Below are positions 22,962-32,651 of a stretch of DNA of 64,000 nucleotides, in pieces. A model generated the notes under the pieces. It ran no database searches, was not told where the DNA came from, and saw only the letters and a program-made list of their open reading frames with translations. How positions within the stretch are numbered: position 1 is the stretch's first letter; every line of letters begins with the position of its first letter. Both the position numbers and the translations under genes were made by a program. The stretch comes from UBA8079 sp965205535 (GTDB lineage Bacteria; Pseudomonadota; Alphaproteobacteria; UBA6615): positions 1,860,001-1,924,000 of the forward strand of contig CBDBHH010000005.1 of assembly GCA_965205535.1 (NCBI GenBank), given 5' to 3'.

Positions 22962-23873
22962 ATGAGCGAAGGCCGGATCGAGCAACAGGAATACTGGGCC
23001 CAGAAGGGTGACGTGCGGCTGTTTGTGTTCCGCAAGCGTTTGGCCGGCGCGGCGGCTGACGCGCCCGTACTGTTTCTGGTGCATGGGTCGTCACTCTGTG
23101 CGCGCACGGGTTTCGACCTGGAGGTGCCGGGGAAGGTCGGATTTTCCATGATGGACTGGTTCGCCACCCGGGGCTTCGATGTCTGGACGATGGACCATGA
23201 GAATTACGGCCGTTCGGATCGCACCGACAGCAACTCGGATATCGCGAGTGGTGCGGCCGATCTCGCGGCGGCCATGTCGATCGTCGAGGCGGAAACCGGA
23301 CAACGGAAATTCCATTTCTTCGGCAGTTCGTCAAGCGCCCTGCGGGCCGGAATGTTCGCCGCACAGCACTGCGAGAATGTGCGTTCACTGACGCTCGACG
23401 CTTTCGTGTGGACCGGCGAAGGTTCTCCGACCCTGGAGAAGCGACGCGAAAATCTCGATCACTTCCGGATCCATCCCACCCGAGATGTGGATCGGGCCTT
23501 TTTCCACTCGATCTTCAACCGCGACCGGCCCGGCCTTGTCGAAGAGGGCGTGGCGGACGCGTTCGCCGATGCCGAGCTGGAATACGGGACGACCATGCCG
23601 ACCGGAACCTACCTGGACATGTGCGCCAATCTGCCGGTCGTCGATCCTGAACGGATCGATTGCCCGGTGCTCATTCTGCGCGGTGAACATGACGGTATCG
23701 CGACGGAAGAGGATCTCGTCGGGTTTTTCAGCGCCCTGAGGTCTGACGACAAGCAGATGGTCGTGTTGCCCGATCAGGCGCATGTCGGCACGCTGGGCGT
23801 TAACCGACATCGATTTTTTCATGTGCTGCTGGGGTTTCTGACGCTCCCCGAGCGTCAGGCCGCGTTGACCTGA
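22962..23873 (+). CDS. Alpha/beta-fold hydrolase
   Basis: 303 residues from ATG 22962. Alpha/beta hydrolase layout: oxyanion strand VLFLVHGSSLCARTGF, nucleophile elbow FHFFGSSSSALRAG (Ser in G-S-S-S, replacing the common GxSxG), acid Asp in LRGEHDGIATEED, and His in PDQAHVGTLG. Cytosolic, as no signal peptide is seen. The substrate cannot be assigned; the insertion domain (residues about 150-220) resembles those of small-molecule ester or lactone hydrolases. It follows cls closely and ends tail-to-tail with the polyprenyl synthase, 6 bp apart. Confidence 0.8.
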   Translation: MSEGRIEQQEYWAQKGDVRLFVFRKRLAGAAADAPVLFLVHGSSLCARTGFDLEVPGKVGFSMMDWFATRGFDVWTMDHENYGRSDRTDSNSDIASGAADLAAAMSIVEAETGQRKFHFFGSSSSALRAGMFAAQHCENVRSLTLDAFVWTGEGSPTLEKRRENLDHFRIHPTRDVDRAFFHSIFNRDRPGLVEEGVADAFADAELEYGTTMPTGTYLDMCANLPVVDPERIDCPVLILRGEHDGIATEEDLVGFFSALRSDDKQMVVLPDQAHVGTLGVNRHRFFHVLLGFLTLPERQAALT

Positions 23874-23879
23874 CCTGGC

Positions 23880-24902
23880 CTAGTAGGCGCGCTCGACACA
23901 GAAATCGACGACGTCTTCCAGCGCGATGCGGTGAGCATTGTCGGGCAGCGTCGCGAGCGCGGCACGCGCGGTGTCCGCGTAGCCTCGGGCGCGGATCAGC
24001 GTGTCCGACAAGGCATCATGCGCGGTGAGAATTTCGATCGCGCGTTCGAGATCACCTTCGTGCTGATCCAGCTCTTCGAGGGTGCGTTTCCAGAATTTCT
24101 GCTCATCGTCGTTGCCGCGGCGCAGCGCCAGGACGATCGGCAAGGTGATTTTGCCCTCGCGGAAATCGTCGCCGACTCCCTTTCCGAATGCCCGGTCGGT
24201 CGCGGAATAGTCGAGATAGTCGTCGACGAGCTGGAAGGCGATCCCGAGATTGGCGCCATATTGTTCGAGCGCAGTTTCGTCTTCGGAGCTCCGGTCCGCG
24301 ATGTGTCCGCCGACCTGACAGGCAGCCGCGAACAGGGCCGCCGTCTTTGACCGGATGACATACAGGTAATCTTCTTCCGTGGTCGCCGTGTCGTTTGCAG
24401 TCGTGAGCTGAGCGACTTCGCCCTCGGCGATCACCGCACTGGCGTTGGCCAGAATATCGAGCACCTTGAGGGATTCGCTTTCGACCATGAGCCGGAAGGA
24501 CCGGCTGAACAGGAAATCACCGACCAGCACGCTGGCCTGGTTTCCCCACACGGCGTTGGCCGTATCGCGCCCGCGCCGAAGGTCGGATTCATCGACCACA
24601 TCGTCATGCAGGAGCGTCGCGGTGTGGATGAATTCGACCGCGGCTGCAAGGCCGATATGCTTGTCGCCGTCATAACCGCACAGCCGCGCGCTGGCCAGGG
24701 TCAGGAGCGGACGGAGCCGTTTGCCGCCTGCGGCAACGAGATGGCCAGCCAGCTCGGGAATAAGCGGCACATCGGACTGCATATGATCGACGATGAGCTG
24801 GTTTACCCGGGCGAAATCTGCGGCGCAAAGATCACGCAATTTGTCGAGCGCGTTCGGCGTCCCTTTTGACTGTGATCCTTCCAGGCGGGCAATGACAGCC
24901 AC
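23880..24902 (-). CDS. ispB: Polyprenyl (octaprenyl/decaprenyl) diphosphate synthase
   Basis: 340 residues from GTG 24902, preferred because GGAG lies 8 nt upstream (an ATG at 24944 is possible). Both Asp-rich motifs of trans-prenyltransferases are present: LLHDDVVDESD (first, near residue 100) and FQLVDDYLDYSA (second), plus GGKRLRP for isopentenyl diphosphate binding. The enzyme elongates farnesyl diphosphate with isopentenyl units to give the ubiquinone side chain. Side-chain length cannot be read directly; C50 is usual in alphaproteobacteria. Divergent from DUF2007 and trmN6, an arrangement common in this class. Confidence 0.9.
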   Translation of the reverse strand: MAVIARLEGSQSKGTPNALDKLRDLCAADFARVNQLIVDHMQSDVPLIPELAGHLVAAGGKRLRPLLTLASARLCGYDGDKHIGLAAAVEFIHTATLLHDDVVDESDLRRGRDTANAVWGNQASVLVGDFLFSRSFRLMVESESLKVLDILANASAVIAEGEVAQLTTANDTATTEEDYLYVIRSKTAALFAAACQVGGHIADRSSEDETALEQYGANLGIAFQLVDDYLDYSATDRAFGKGVGDDFREGKITLPIVLALRRGNDDEQKFWKRTLEELDQHEGDLERAIEILTAHDALSDTLIRARGYADTARAALATLPDNAHRIALEDVVDFCVERAY

Positions 24903-25046
24903 GACATTCACTCCAAATTTGTTTGCCGGACGACCGTTCCACACAGCCGGTAAGGCCGATCACAGAATGTTCACGCCTGCGGCGTTCGGCGAGCATATGA
25001 TGTTTCATATGGGGGTCAAGTAAGGGACCAGCCAATTCACACCCGT

Positions 25047-25310
25047 GTGACGGAGCATCTATTGCGCGAACTACTGAGGACGAATGATCACGTCGCGTTG
25101 TCGCTGGCAATGGCGCTGCTGAAGGATGCGGAGATCGAGTGTGTCATGTTCGACACTCATTCGGCCATCATCGAGGGCAGCATATCCGCGATCCAGAAAC
25201 GCCTGATGCTGCTGGATGAAGACTATGGTGTGGCGCGTGAGTTGCTGGTGGGAGCGGAACTCCTCGATTCCCGGGAATCCGACGACAGTCCGCGAGGCGT
25301 GTCGGGGTGA
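25047..25310 (+). CDS. DUF2007 domain protein (putative signal-transducing protein)
   Basis: 87 residues starting at GTG 25047. Small alpha/beta domain with LLRTNDHVALSLAMALLKDA and ECVMFDTHSAIIEGSI, the DUF2007 pattern; members resemble PII-like or ferredoxin-like small signalling folds, but no function is proven. Its stop overlaps the start of the methyltransferase gene by four bases, and this pair with the divergent polyprenyl synthase is a conserved alphaproteobacterial neighbourhood. Confidence 0.75.
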   Translation: MTEHLLRELLRTNDHVALSLAMALLKDAEIECVMFDTHSAIIEGSISAIQKRLMLLDEDYGVARELLVGAELLDSRESDDSPRGVSG

Positions 25311-26068
25311 CGTCGACGGTGCATACAACAGACAAATTGCTGGGCGGCCGTGTCGAAGTAAGACAGCCCGGATCGGGGTTCAGGGTATCTGTCGACGCTG
25401 TCCTGCTTGCCGCTGCGGTGACGCTCGAGCCCGGACAGCGTGCGCTCGATGTCGGCTGCGGTGCCGGCGGTGCGACGCTATGTCTCGCTTCGCGCCTGTC
25501 CCATGCGAAGATCCTCGGGCTCGACCGGGATGCGGTGATGACCGAATGCCTGGATGCGAATGTGGCGGCGAATAATTTTTCTGGCCGGGTTTCAGTCGAG
25601 ACCAGAGATGTCGGTGACGGCGTACCGGGCCATCTGCGTGGCGGCTATGATCACGTGTTCTCCAATCCTCCATATATGCCCGGGCACCGCGCAGATTCGC
25701 GCACGGTCGCCGATGCGGTAGGCGCGGCGACGATCGAGTCCGTGCCTTTCACCGACTGGCTTTCATTCATGGCTGCCTGCTGCCGACCCAAGGGACGGCT
25801 GACGATCGTCCATCGCGCCGACCGGCTCGAGGAATTACTTGCCGGGTTCGCGGGTATCGCCGGTGAGATACGAGTGTTGCCGATCTGGCCTCGCACGGAC
25901 GCACCGGCCAAGCGTGTCATCATCACCGCGCGGGTCGGCGTGAACACGCCGACGGTGCTCTGTCCCGGAATGGTGCTGCACGAAACCGACGGCACGTACA
26001 CAACGGCGGCGCGAAAGATCATCGAAGATGGCGGGGCACTGACGTTCCCCGCGAATGCCGATCGGTAA
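25307..26068 (+). CDS. tRNA1(Val) (adenine(37)-N6)-methyltransferase-like protein
   Basis: 253 residues from GTG 25307. Class I SAM-dependent methyltransferase: AdoMet loop ALDVGCGAGGATLCLA, acidic ribose-binding Asp in ILGLDRDAVM, and the N6-adenine catalytic motif FSNPPYMPG. The N-terminus KLLGGRVEVRQPGSGFRVSV is typical of the YfiC/TrmN6 group, in which GxR and the D-A-V-LLA segment follow. Expected to methylate tRNA or a related nucleic-acid adenine. Start overlaps the DUF2007 stop, so both are co-translated. Confidence 0.8.
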   Translation: MTSTVHTTDKLLGGRVEVRQPGSGFRVSVDAVLLAAAVTLEPGQRALDVGCGAGGATLCLASRLSHAKILGLDRDAVMTECLDANVAANNFSGRVSVETRDVGDGVPGHLRGGYDHVFSNPPYMPGHRADSRTVADAVGAATIESVPFTDWLSFMAACCRPKGRLTIVHRADRLEELLAGFAGIAGEIRVLPIWPRTDAPAKRVIITARVGVNTPTVLCPGMVLHETDGTYTTAARKIIEDGGALTFPANADR

Positions 26069-26174
26069 TCAGGTCACCGGGGATGCGATCGGTTGGCGGA
26101 ACCAGCGTTGCTAATGGTATGAAGTTCGGGGCGCGTCATGCGGGTGCGCCTAGAAAACACTCGGGAAGCTGCTG

Positions 26175-26405
26175 ATGTTTGGTTTTTCGCTTTCGAAGCT
26201 GCTTGTTCTGGCCCTCATCATCGGGGCCGTGATGATCGCGTTCCGCCTGTTTGGCCGTATTGGCGCCAACGGTGGCAACCAGACCGGCAGCGGTCGTGGC
26301 ACCGGCGCTGCATCGGGTCCGGCCGAGCGTGACGCGGTCGATACCGAGTATGACGCGGAAACAGACACCTACGTGGTGCGCGACCGGAACGCGAAGCAGG
26401 ACTGA
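26175..26405 (+). CDS. Small membrane-anchored hypothetical protein
   Basis: 76 residues. One N-terminal TM helix (LSKLLVLALIIGAVMIAFRLF), a Gly/Asn-rich linker, and an acidic tail DTEYDAETDTYVVRDRNAKQ. This pattern, with the YDxxTxTYVVRD-like end, is seen in conserved short proteins of Rhodospirillales near glyQS; the function is unknown. ATG 26175 follows a weak ribosome-binding site (GGGAAGC). It stands alone in the 0.5 kb between the methyltransferase and glyQ. Confidence 0.6.
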   Translation: MFGFSLSKLLVLALIIGAVMIAFRLFGRIGANGGNQTGSGRGTGAASGPAERDAVDTEYDAETDTYVVRDRNAKQD

Positions 26406-26571
26406 CCCGCCTGTCGGTTGCCGCGAATTCCCGGTGCCTTCCAGCGGCGAATTTAGGGGCACGACATTGGTGAATATTGCGCACAGGATGTCGGCGACCG
26501 CGCCTTGACCGGGGGGTGGACCGCTTCTATTTTCGCCCGCGCCGAAAGGCTTTGGTGCACTACTCCGGACA

Positions 26572-27468
26572 ATGGCGATTAACAAACCCGATGCAGCTCG
26601 CTCTGCGGCATCGCCGCACAGCTTTCAAGACCTGATCCTCACACTGCAGAGGTTCTGGGCTGATCATGGCTGCGTCATACTCCAGCCTTACGACATGGAA
26701 GTCGGCGCGGGTACATTTCACCCTGCGACGACCCTGCGCGCGCTGGGTCCGGACCCCTGGCGTGCGGCCTTCGTGCAGCCATCTCGGCGACCGACCGATG
26801 GCCGGTATGGCGAGAACCCGAACCGGCTGCAGCATTATTACCAGTTCCAGGTCATCCTGAAGCCGTCGCCGCAGGACAGTCAGGAGCTTTACCTGCAAAG
26901 CCTCGGCGCGCTGGGAATCGATCCCAAGTCACACGATATCCGCTTCGTCGAAGACGATTGGGAAAGCCCGACCCTTGGGGCCTGGGGGCTGGGCTGGGAA
27001 GTCTGGTGTGACGGGATGGAAGTCAGCCAGTTCACCTATTTTCAGCAGGTCGGCGGTTTCGATTGCGACCCTGTGGCGGTCGAACTGACCTACGGCCTGG
27101 AGCGGCTGGCGATGTATGTGCAAGGTGTCGAGAATGTCTACGATCTCGATTTCAACGGTGCCGGCACCAGATATGGCGATGTCTTCCTGCGGGCCGAGCA
27201 GGAGTTCAGTGCCTATAATTTCGAGCATGCGAACATCGACATCCTGTTCCGGCATTTCGCGGACGCCGAGGCCGAGTGCCACGCACTGATCGCACAGGAA
27301 CTCGCACTTCCCGCCTACGACCAATGCATCAAGGCGAGCCATGTGTTCAATCTTCTGGACGCCCGCGGCGTGATCTCGGTGACGGAGCGGCAGGCCTATA
27401 TCCTGCGGGTTCGCGAACTTGCGAAGGGCTGTTGTGAAATCTGGCTGCAAGCGCAGGCAGGTGGTTGA
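26572..27468 (+). CDS. glyQ: Glycine--tRNA ligase, alpha subunit
   Basis: 298 residues. The alpha subunit of the bacterial alpha2beta2 glycyl-tRNA synthetase carries the class II catalytic core. Visible are SFQDLILTLQRFWADHGCVI, QPYDMEVGAGTFHPATTLRALGP-type motif 1 region (starting QPYDMEVGAGTF), FVQPSRRPTDGRYGENPNRL (motif 2) and VELTYGLERLAMYVQG (motif 3). Complete and of standard length. The beta subunit gene begins 5 bp later and ppdK follows, forming a classic alphaproteobacterial operon. Confidence 0.97.
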   Translation: MAINKPDAARSAASPHSFQDLILTLQRFWADHGCVILQPYDMEVGAGTFHPATTLRALGPDPWRAAFVQPSRRPTDGRYGENPNRLQHYYQFQVILKPSPQDSQELYLQSLGALGIDPKSHDIRFVEDDWESPTLGAWGLGWEVWCDGMEVSQFTYFQQVGGFDCDPVAVELTYGLERLAMYVQGVENVYDLDFNGAGTRYGDVFLRAEQEFSAYNFEHANIDILFRHFADAEAECHALIAQELALPAYDQCIKASHVFNLLDARGVISVTERQAYILRVRELAKGCCEIWLQAQAGG

Positions 27469-27473
27469 GCGCG

Positions 27474-29546
27474 ATGGCCGAACTTCTCGTTGAATTCCGA
27501 TCCGAAGAAATTCCCGCGCGCATGCAGCGCCGGGCCGCGGCGGATCTTGAGCGGCTCCTGACGGCGGCGCTCAAGGAGAATAATCTGGACCATGACGCCG
27601 TTGATGTGCGGGCCACACCGCGGCGCCTGGCGATCCGTGTCGACGGTCTGCCCGAAACCCAGCCATCCCGCTCGGTCGAACGCAAAGGACCGCGCACGGA
27701 CGCGCCGGAGAAGGCCATCGAGGGCTTTGTCGGTTCGATCGCGCTCTCGCTGGACGAATGTGAGGTCCGTGAAGACAAGAAGGGATCCTTCTATGTCGCG
27801 GTCTGGGAAGAGACCGGCCGGCCGACCCGCGACGTGTTGTCTGAAATCATCGTCGGTGTCGCGAGCGACATTCCGTGGCCGAAATCCATGCGCTGGGCCC
27901 AGTCGAGCTTCCGCTGGATCCGCCCATTGCATGCCGTGTTGGCAATCTTCGACGGCACGCCATTGTCGGGCGGTCTGGATACCGGCGACGGCATTCTCGA
28001 ATTCACCGACCAGACGGCCGGTCACCGGTTCCATGCGCCGGAACTCTTTGCGGTCTCTGATTTCGCCGACTACGAGGCGCGGCTGCACGACGCCAAGGTC
28101 GTGGCGGATTCCGCCGTACGAGAGCAGACGATCCGCGAGCAGCTTGCGCAGTTGTGCGGCGATGCCGGTTTTCAGGTGCCCGACGATGACGGGCTCTATG
28201 CCGAAGTCGCGGGCCTCGTCGAGTGGCCCCGGGTCCTGATCGGGTCGATCGATCCGGCCTTCATGGAGCTGCCGGCCGAAGTGCTTGTTTCGTCCATGCG
28301 CGAACATCAGAAATATTTCGGCCTGAAACAGACCGGCGGCGAGATCGCGCCGTCCTTTGCGTTTGTCTCGAATATCGAGGCCGACGACCCGGCAGCCGTC
28401 GTGGCCGGGAACGAGCGCGTGCTGCGCGCGCGCCTTTCGGACGCGAAATATTTCTGGGATCAGGATCTGAAAGTCCCGCTTGAGACGATGGGTGCGTCGC
28501 TCGACGGGATCGTGTTTCACGCCAAGCTCGGCAGTATCGGCGACAAGGTCGAGCGGGTTGAGGCGCTGGCCACGTGGTTTGCCGGGGCCGTTCCCGACGC
28601 TAATACTCAGACGGTCGCCCGCGCGGCGCGCCTGGCCAAGGCGGACCTGGTCAGCGGCATGGTCGGGGAATTCCCCGATCTGCAGGGCATCATGGGGCGC
28701 TACTATGCGAGCGCCCAGGGCGAACCGTCCGAGGTCTCGGATGCCATTGCCGAACATTACTCGCCGCAAGGCCCATCGGATGCTTGCCCAACCGCACCTG
28801 TGAGTGCGGCCGTCGCCCTGGCCGACAAGGTGGATACGCTGATCGGTTTCTGGTCGGTCGACGAAAAGCCGACCGGTTCGAAGGACCCGTTCGCGCTGCG
28901 CCGTGCGGCGTTGGGGGTGATCCGTATCGTGCTGGAGGGCGGGCTGCGGCTCAGCCTGCGGGCGGCATTCGCCGAGGCCGGGGCGCAACACAAATGTGAC
29001 GATGCGGCGATCGACGACGACCTTCTTTCCTTCTTTGCCGATCGCCTCAAGGTTTATCTGCGCGATGACGGTGTGCGCCACGACCATATCGAGGCGGTGA
29101 TCGAACAGCAGCGTGACGGGGATCTGGTCGAACTGGTCGCGCGCGTGCGCGCGTTGGGCGATTTCCTGCAGTCGGACGACGGTACAAACCTGCTGGTTGC
29201 CTATCGTCGTGCCGCAAACATCGTGCGCGCGGAAGAAAAGAAGGACAGCACTGAGTATGACGGGGCGGCCTATGACCCCGGTTCGAACGGCGCGGAGCCG
29301 ATCGAAAGCGCGCTTTGGGACGTATTGACGCGGACCGAAAGCGAAATCGAGGCAGCGCTGGCTGGCGAATCGTTCGAATCCGCTATGAAAAGTCTTGCCG
29401 GGTTACGTCAGCCGATCGATGCGTTCTTCGATGAGGTGACCGTGAATGTTGACGACACAGTTGTCAGAGAAAATCGATTGCGCCTGCTCGCGCGCATTCA
29501 AGGGGTAATGAACAATGTCGCAGACTTCTCAAAAATCGAGGGCTGA
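27474..29546 (+). CDS. glyS: Glycine--tRNA ligase, beta subunit
   Basis: 690 residues from ATG 27474 (MAELLVEFRSEEIPARMQRR, the canonical start). It includes SMREHQKYFGL, NERVLRARLSDAKYFWDQDL and the HD-like region, followed by the C-terminal anticodon-binding domain (DFFDEV-like AFFDEVTVNVDDTVVRENRL). The beta subunit recognises tRNA(Gly) and is required for charging by the alpha subunit. Length and all conserved blocks are normal. Stop is 10 bp before the ppdK start. Confidence 0.97.
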   Translation: MAELLVEFRSEEIPARMQRRAAADLERLLTAALKENNLDHDAVDVRATPRRLAIRVDGLPETQPSRSVERKGPRTDAPEKAIEGFVGSIALSLDECEVREDKKGSFYVAVWEETGRPTRDVLSEIIVGVASDIPWPKSMRWAQSSFRWIRPLHAVLAIFDGTPLSGGLDTGDGILEFTDQTAGHRFHAPELFAVSDFADYEARLHDAKVVADSAVREQTIREQLAQLCGDAGFQVPDDDGLYAEVAGLVEWPRVLIGSIDPAFMELPAEVLVSSMREHQKYFGLKQTGGEIAPSFAFVSNIEADDPAAVVAGNERVLRARLSDAKYFWDQDLKVPLETMGASLDGIVFHAKLGSIGDKVERVEALATWFAGAVPDANTQTVARAARLAKADLVSGMVGEFPDLQGIMGRYYASAQGEPSEVSDAIAEHYSPQGPSDACPTAPVSAAVALADKVDTLIGFWSVDEKPTGSKDPFALRRAALGVIRIVLEGGLRLSLRAAFAEAGAQHKCDDAAIDDDLLSFFADRLKVYLRDDGVRHDHIEAVIEQQRDGDLVELVARVRALGDFLQSDDGTNLLVAYRRAANIVRAEEKKDSTEYDGAAYDPGSNGAEPIESALWDVLTRTESEIEAALAGESFESAMKSLAGLRQPIDAFFDEVTVNVDDTVVRENRLRLLARIQGVMNNVADFSKIEG

Positions 29547-29556
29547 AGGAAGTTCG

Positions 29557-32235
29557 ATGAACGCTGCAACGGAAAAGTGGGTCTATAGCTTCGCCGCCGG
29601 GTCTTCCGACGGGAGCGCGGAGATGAAGAATCTCCTCGGTGGCAAGGGCGCCAACCTGGCGGAGATGTGCAATCTGGGATTGCCCGTGCCGCCGGGTTTC
29701 ACGATCACGACCGACCTTTGCACCCATTACTACGACAATGGCGAGACCTATCCCGATAGCCTCGATGCGCAGGTTGAAACGGCACTCGCGGCGATCGAAA
29801 AGGATGTTGGTACGCAGTTCGGCGATGCCGAGAACCCGCTTCTCGTCTCCGTGCGTTCCGGTGCGCGCGCATCGATGCCCGGCATGATGGATACGGTCCT
29901 GAACCTCGGTCTGAACGACACCACGGTGGCGGGCCTCGCCGCGCGTTCGGGCGACGCGCGTTTCGCATTCGACAGCTATCGCCGCTTCATACAGATGTAC
30001 AGCGACGTGGTGCTGGGCGTTGACCATTACATGTTCGAAGAAGTGCTCGATCAGCACAAGATGGATGGCGGCCTGGTCCTCGACACCGATCTGTCGGCCG
30101 AGGATTGGCAGTCGATCGTCGGGGAATATATGGCGATCGTGGAACGTGAGCTCGGCGCACCCTTCCCGCAAGATCCACGCGAACAGCTCTGGGGTGCCAT
30201 CGGCGCCGTGTTCGGGTCGTGGATGAACCAGCGCGCCATTACATATCGCCGCCTGCAGAACATCCCGGCCGAATGGGGCACGGCAGTGAACGTGCAAGCG
30301 ATGGTGTTCGGGAATATGGGCGATGATTGTGCGACCGGCGTCGCCTTCACCCGCGATCCGTCGACCGGCGAGAATATTTTCTACGGCGAGTATCTCGTCA
30401 ATGCGCAGGGCGAGGATGTGGTGGCCGGTATCCGTACCCCCCAGCATCTGACGATCGCCGGCAAGGAGCGCAACGGCTCCGACCTGCCGTCGATGGAAGA
30501 GGTAATGCCGGAGGTGTTCGGGCAGCTGGCCGAGGTGCGCGAGACGCTCGAGGCGCACTACAAGGACATGCAGGACATCGAATTCACCGTGCAGAGCAAC
30601 AAGCTCTACATGCTGCAGACCCGATCGGGGAAGCGCACGGCCGCCGCGGCCGTGCGGATCGCAGTCGAGATGGTGGATGACGGGCTGATCAGCCAATCCG
30701 ACGCGATCATGCGGGTCGAGGCCGGGCAGCTGGATCAGTTGCTGCATCCGCGGCTCGACCCGGATGCGCCGCGCAAGGTCCTGAGTAAAGGGCTTCCGGC
30801 CTCGCCGGGCGCCGCATCGGGGCGCATTGTGCTGAGCGCCGACCTTGCCGAAGACATGGCGCAGAAGGGCGAGGACGTGATCCTGGTGCGGATCGAAACC
30901 AGCCCCGAGGACATTCATGGGATGCACGCCGCACGCGGCATTCTCACGACCCGTGGCGGGATGACCAGCCACGCGGCGGTCGTGGCGCGGGGCATGGGCC
31001 GCCCATGTGTGGCCGGTGCCGGCGGCATCACCGTGGATTATGCGAATGGGCAGGTGCGCGTCGGCGATCAAACGCTCGAGGCTGATGATCGCATCACGAT
31101 CGACGGCGCGACCGGTGAGATCATCGACGGTGAAGTACCGACGATCGAGCCTGAAATGTCGGGCGATTTCGCCAAGCTGATGGGCTGGGCCGACTCAATT
31201 CGGCGGCTCAGGGTGCGGACGAATGCCGAGACACCGGTCGATGCACGCACGGCGCGTGACTTCGGCGCTGAGGGTATCGGGCTGTGTCGTACCGAGCATA
31301 TGTTCTTCGACCCCGAGCGGATTGTGGCCGTGCGGCGGATGATACTTGCCGACGATGTGACCGGCCGCCGGGCCGCACTGGCGGAGCTTTTGCCCTTCCA
31401 GCGGCAGGATTTCGTGGAACTGTTCAAAATCATGGCGGGCCTGCCGGTCACGATCCGGTTGCTCGATCCGCCATTGCATGAATTCCTGCCGAAGTCCGAG
31501 GAGGAGATCGCGGAGGTGGCGCTGGCCGCCGGGCGCGATCCGCAGGCGATGACGGACCGGGCGGTGCAATTGCATGAGTCCAATCCGATGCTGGGCCATC
31601 GTGGCTGCCGTCTTGGCATTACCTATCCGGAAATCTACGAGATGCAGGCACGGGCGATTTTCGAGGCCGCGGTCATCGTGGCGAAGGAAAGCGATGACAC
31701 GGTACTGCCCGAGATCATGATCCCCCTCGCGGCCACGCGGAAAGAGATCGATATCCTCAAAGTCTGTATTGATCAGGTGGCCGACGCCGTTTTTGGCGAA
31801 ACAGGCACACGTGTGGAATATCAGGTCGGTACCATGATCGAGTTGCCGCGCGCGGCGCTACGGGCCGGTGAAATCGCCGAATCCGCGGAATTTTTCAGCT
31901 TCGGGACCAACGATCTGACCCAGACGACCTTCGGCATCAGCCGTGACGATGCATCGAACTTCCTGACCGACTACGAGCACCAAGGCATCATTGATGTCGA
32001 TCCGTTCGTTTCGATCGATGTGGACGGTGTCGGCGAGCTGGTGTCGATCGCGGCCGAACGCGGGCGTGCGACACGCGCGGATATCAAACTCGGGATTTGC
32101 GGGGAGCATGGCGGTGACCCGGCGTCGGTCAAATTCTGCGACCGGTCCGGCCTGGACTATGTGTCCTGTTCGCCTTACCGCGTGCCGATTGCGCGCCTTG
32201 CGGCGGCGCAGGCGAGCGTCGAAGCCGAAAGCTAA
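29557..32235 (+). CDS. ppdK: Pyruvate, phosphate dikinase
   Basis: 892 residues from ATG 29557 with GAAGGA upstream. It interconverts pyruvate + ATP + Pi and phosphoenolpyruvate + AMP + PPi. N-terminal ATP-grasp domain (KNLLGGKGANLAEMCNLGLP, SVRSGARASMPGMMDTVLNL), central swivelling domain with the catalytic His in LTTRGGMTSHAAVVARGMGR, and the PEP/pyruvate-binding TIM barrel (GEGIGLCRTEHMFF-like as EGIGLCRTEHMFF, SFGTNDLTQTTFGISRDDAS, GICGEHGGDPASV). All three domains are intact and the length is standard. Likely serves gluconeogenesis or pyrophosphate-linked glycolysis. A strong terminator follows. Confidence 0.97.
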   Translation: MNAATEKWVYSFAAGSSDGSAEMKNLLGGKGANLAEMCNLGLPVPPGFTITTDLCTHYYDNGETYPDSLDAQVETALAAIEKDVGTQFGDAENPLLVSVRSGARASMPGMMDTVLNLGLNDTTVAGLAARSGDARFAFDSYRRFIQMYSDVVLGVDHYMFEEVLDQHKMDGGLVLDTDLSAEDWQSIVGEYMAIVERELGAPFPQDPREQLWGAIGAVFGSWMNQRAITYRRLQNIPAEWGTAVNVQAMVFGNMGDDCATGVAFTRDPSTGENIFYGEYLVNAQGEDVVAGIRTPQHLTIAGKERNGSDLPSMEEVMPEVFGQLAEVRETLEAHYKDMQDIEFTVQSNKLYMLQTRSGKRTAAAAVRIAVEMVDDGLISQSDAIMRVEAGQLDQLLHPRLDPDAPRKVLSKGLPASPGAASGRIVLSADLAEDMAQKGEDVILVRIETSPEDIHGMHAARGILTTRGGMTSHAAVVARGMGRPCVAGAGGITVDYANGQVRVGDQTLEADDRITIDGATGEIIDGEVPTIEPEMSGDFAKLMGWADSIRRLRVRTNAETPVDARTARDFGAEGIGLCRTEHMFFDPERIVAVRRMILADDVTGRRAALAELLPFQRQDFVELFKIMAGLPVTIRLLDPPLHEFLPKSEEEIAEVALAAGRDPQAMTDRAVQLHESNPMLGHRGCRLGITYPEIYEMQARAIFEAAVIVAKESDDTVLPEIMIPLAATRKEIDILKVCIDQVADAVFGETGTRVEYQVGTMIELPRAALRAGEIAESAEFFSFGTNDLTQTTFGISRDDASNFLTDYEHQGIIDVDPFVSIDVDGVGELVSIAAERGRATRADIKLGICGEHGGDPASVKFCDRSGLDYVSCSPYRVPIARLAAAQASVEAES

Positions 32236-32286
32236 ATGTCGGCGCCGGGGACGCCCCGGACTTTCTCCGCGATCAAGCAAATGCGA

Positions 32287-32317
32287 AAGCCGCGCCCGAA
32301 GGGGCGCGGCTTTTTTT
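32287..32317 (+). terminator. Intrinsic terminator after ppdK
   Basis: 10-bp stem AAGCCGCGCC / GGCGCGGCTT, 6-nt loop, then a run of T's. It ends the glyQ-glyS-ppdK transcript. Confidence 0.9.
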
Positions 32318-32339
32318 CGTTTTCGGCTGAGGGTCGACG

Positions 32340-32495
32340 CTATTCGGCGACGACGACGTCTTGGGTATTTTGGGATTCCGCGTGTTCGGGCTTGGTGAAC
32401 AGCCAGCGGAAGAAGGTTCCCATCGCCTCACCGCGCGCTTGCTCCGCCTGGCGGAGGATTTCCACGTCCGATTCGAATGTAATAAGGGTGTTCAT
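32340..32495 (-). CDS. Small conserved hypothetical protein (51 aa)
   Basis: ATG 32495 with GTAGGAG at 8-nt spacing. The peptide MNTLITFESDVEILRQAEQA is followed by RGEAMGTFFRWLFTKPEHA. It belongs to a class of very short, helical alphaproteobacterial proteins that keep an MRAEA-like or RGEAM motif before a hydrophobic FFRWLF stretch; function unknown, possibly membrane-peripheral. The upstream DNA is strongly A/T-rich (about 32500-32650) and likely contains its promoter. Stands alone, tail-to-tail with ppdK. Confidence 0.7.
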   Translation of the reverse strand: MNTLITFESDVEILRQAEQARGEAMGTFFRWLFTKPEHAESQNTQDVVVAE

Positions 32496-32651
32496 CGTGT
32501 AACTCCTACGCTTGGGTTGATCATCTTGCTCAACAGACATAGGACAGACAATGTGATGCATCAATAGGCAAGATATGCATATTTTGCATATCAGACGAAC
32601 CATATTGATGTAATGATAATAAAAACGACTTATTTGTTCCTTACAGGAACA

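Noticed and set aside
29464..31071. 535-codon minus-strand frame over glyS/ppdK
   Set aside because: Overlaps two universally conserved genes and has no homology-like motif.
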